A stretch of DNA of 64,000 nt from Cycas panzhihuaensis (taxonomy: Eukaryota; Cycadophyta), in assembly GCA_023213395.1 (NCBI GenBank), contig CM041465.1, positions 135,105,741 to 135,169,740 of the forward strand, given 5' to 3'. Below are positions 62,379-64,000 of the stretch, in pieces (position 1 is the stretch's first letter; every line of letters starts with the position of its first letter). The notes under the pieces are model-generated. The model worked only from the letters and a program-made list of their open reading frames with translations. It ran no database searches and was not told the DNA's origin. The position numbers and the translations under genes were made by a program.

Positions 62379-62397
62379 CTGGCAACCATACTGGGGA
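62379..62397 (+). other. Probable primer-binding site of Tat-D
   Basis: TGGCAACCATACTGGGGA follows the LTR end by one base. TGG start and GGGGA end recall a tRNA-Asp primer site, but the middle does not match well. Confidence 0.5.
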
Positions 62398-62541
62398 CCC
62401 ACCAGTAAGGGAATTAGTCTTCCTCTCTTTCTTGTTGGTGTTGCTACCTCTTGGTAGCTTTCCTTCTTGTTTTTGTTGGACAGCCCCCAACGCATGCATA
62501 ACCTTGTTTCCTTCTTCTCCTAATGCATAGGTAGGACTTGC

Positions 62542-64000
62542 ATGCGACGATTCTCATGTCGGTTAGGAGGCCTACCCCCATTGTCAGAAGATCCTTCTTA
62601 TCATTCCCTTCCCGCATCAGATCCTGATCCGATCATGAAGGGATATCTTTCAGATTACACATACCATGCCTATGTATCTGATTCCTTAGAGCCATCCGCT
62701 TCCTTCCAAGGGTCTGCCCAAGGAAGTGAAGACCCTATTTATTATCCAGGTGACCAACCACACCCCTAATCTCATCAATCTTCTACTCATGAAGTAGAAC
62801 CTACATCTCCTTTGGAGTTTCGCCATTCCTATGGTGATTCTTATGAGGACCGGCCTATGGGACCCACTTCGTATGAGGCCCCTTCCACCTCGTACAATCA
62901 AGCAGATACCCCTCTTGCTAATGTTGTAGAAGCTTTGAGCTAATGCTTCTAAGCCGCATGCCTCCAACCGCGTCTAAGGTAGTTTTAGAAGGTCTTGCGA
63001 AGCATTGTGTTGCCTTCTTCTATATCCCCTTCATCTCACTCATCTCGTTCAGCTACTTTACCCACGATGAGATTACCTTTTACATCTTCTTCCTCTCCCC
63101 ATAGAATATGCACCCTAGGGACCACTCAGGGTATATTATCTTCCCAACTCAGGTTGAGTATGCCCCCAACTGGTCAAATCACTAGCCCTCCTCCTACCAT
63201 CGTTTATCCACCCACTAGACCTAGGGGACCCGCTTGTCCACCTACTTCTAGTCACGTGGGATCCGTACCCACACAATCCCAATAACAACATAAGGACCCT
63301 TCTCTCTACCTACCTCCCAGTTACACTACTCAACCATGGGGGCATGGTAAAGAGAATTCCTTGCTGACTTATGGGGTGAACCCTCTGCATCCTTATGGGG
63401 TTGCACCACCCACGAGTGGCCCATATGGGCAGAACCTAGTCCCTCACCCCTCCTTTCCACCATCTTGTGTGGCACCTTATATCCCGCCTTTGCAAGGAGG
63501 CCTAACTCCTTCCCAAGGCTCATTCCCTTAAGCTCCTTTTCAATAAGGAGTGCTCTCTCTAGGAAGGATAGGTACGTCATACCTATCCACTCCCATGTAG
63601 GTTTCCTAAAATATGGGATTCGTGCCTCCTCACCAAGCGGTAGGAGGACAACATCCTATTTCAAATCAAACCCTCCAAGGGGCATTTGGCCAAACCTACC
63701 TACCGTCATTTCCAGCATCTGTTGACCCTCTAGTCTAGTCAAGGGTATGACCCTTTATGGACTATCGGTTAACCCCATTATCCATTGAGGTGCTAAGGAC
63801 TAACTTACCGCCTCACCCCCTTGAAGTCCCTAAATTCAATGGGACTTCGTCGCAAAACCTAGCGGAGCATGTTCATAGCTTCTCTATGGCATGCATTGAT
63901 TACTAGGCTTACGACCACATCCTCATAAAATTATTCCCATGATCTCTTCAAGGTGATACCCTCAAATGGTTTTATCGCCTACCTGCACATTCTATTTTCT
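62542..64000 (+). pseudogene. Tat-D gag, 5' part, decayed and cut by window end
   Basis: The frame from ATG 62542 (MRRFSCRLGGLPPLSEDPSY) continues in frame through one TAA at 62767 to TSYEAPSTSYNQADTP and NVVEALS near 62940, matching Tat-A 17500-17870. A frame-changed middle region follows, rich in Pro and Ser. The capsid-like domain begins near 63775 (PLSIEVLRTNLPPHPLEVPKF) and reaches GDTLKWFYRLPAHSI at the window edge, equal to Tat-A 18697-18925. Few stops compared with Tat-A. Pol is expected to the right. Confidence 0.83.

Larger units (their letters stand above)
59391..64000 (+). mobile_element. Tat-lineage element Tat-D, 5' part only
   Basis: The 5' LTR (59391-62378), primer-site region and the first 1.5 kb of gag are inside the window; the rest lies beyond 64000. 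LTR head and gag are clearly related to Tat-A. It keeps more CpG and longer similarity blocks than Tat-A, so it is probably younger. The bases just before it (ATACT, 59386-59390) would be its target duplication if the far end shows the same. Confidence 0.88.

Noticed and set aside
62012-62530. 172-residue plus-strand frame at the end of the Tat-D LTR
   Set aside because: Crosses the LTR end and primer-site region; hydrophobic composition without a known family, so taken as chance.

Overview
The window is plant nuclear DNA made almost entirely of LTR retrotransposons in different states of decay. I found no intact host gene, tRNA, rRNA or CRISPR array. The evidence for a plant is: very large Ty3/gypsy elements of Tat (Ogre-like) type with 2.4-3.3 kb LTRs, Ty1/copia elements with an initiator-Met-tRNA primer site, a tRNA-derived SINE, and decay dominated by C-to-T and G-to-A changes (many in-frame stops look like former CAA, CAG, CGA or TGG codons). 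The species cannot be named. A large-genome seed plant fits, possibly a gymnosperm (weak inference).

Layout. 1-1169: 5' part of a minus-strand Tat-type LTR (element E), cut by the window edge and rich in CpG. 1170-2771: AT-rich, no gene. 2777-7586: complete minus-strand Ty1/copia element (copia-1) with TSD AATAG, lacking its protease segment. 8262-9470: orphan plus-strand Ty3/gypsy integrase fragment. 11103-11404: SINE on the minus strand with a 20-bp target-site duplication. 11425-14002: AT-rich, no gene. 14003-56678: a three-level nest. Plus-strand Tat-A (about 18.6 kb of its own sequence) carries minus-strand Tat-B (29483-53545, about 17.5 kb of its own) inside its 3' LTR. Tat-B carries minus-strand copia-2 (45368-51885) inside its 5' LTR. 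Each boundary is supported by LTR termini, by continuity of the interrupted LTR, and by 5-bp target duplications. 56684-59390: AT-rich flank. 59391-64000: 5' LTR and start of gag of Tat-D, a relative of Tat-A that continues beyond the window.

How the parts work. Tat-A and Tat-B each show gag, retropepsin, reverse transcriptase, an ordinary RNase H and integrase, in that order. Downstream of integrase each has two extra modules. One is a second RNase H of the plant/archaeal type (aRNH), in the sense orientation. The other is an antisense reading region that starts with a plant-mobile-domain (PMD)-like segment and continues into a low-complexity segment and a coiled-coil-like segment. The order of these modules differs: Tat-A has integrase, antisense PMD region, aRNH; Tat-B has integrase, aRNH, antisense PMD region. 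All copies are broken by stops, frameshifts and lost catalytic residues, so none can move by itself. By eye, LTR divergence increases from copia-2 (24 mismatches in 246 bp) through Tat-B to Tat-A, matching the nesting order.
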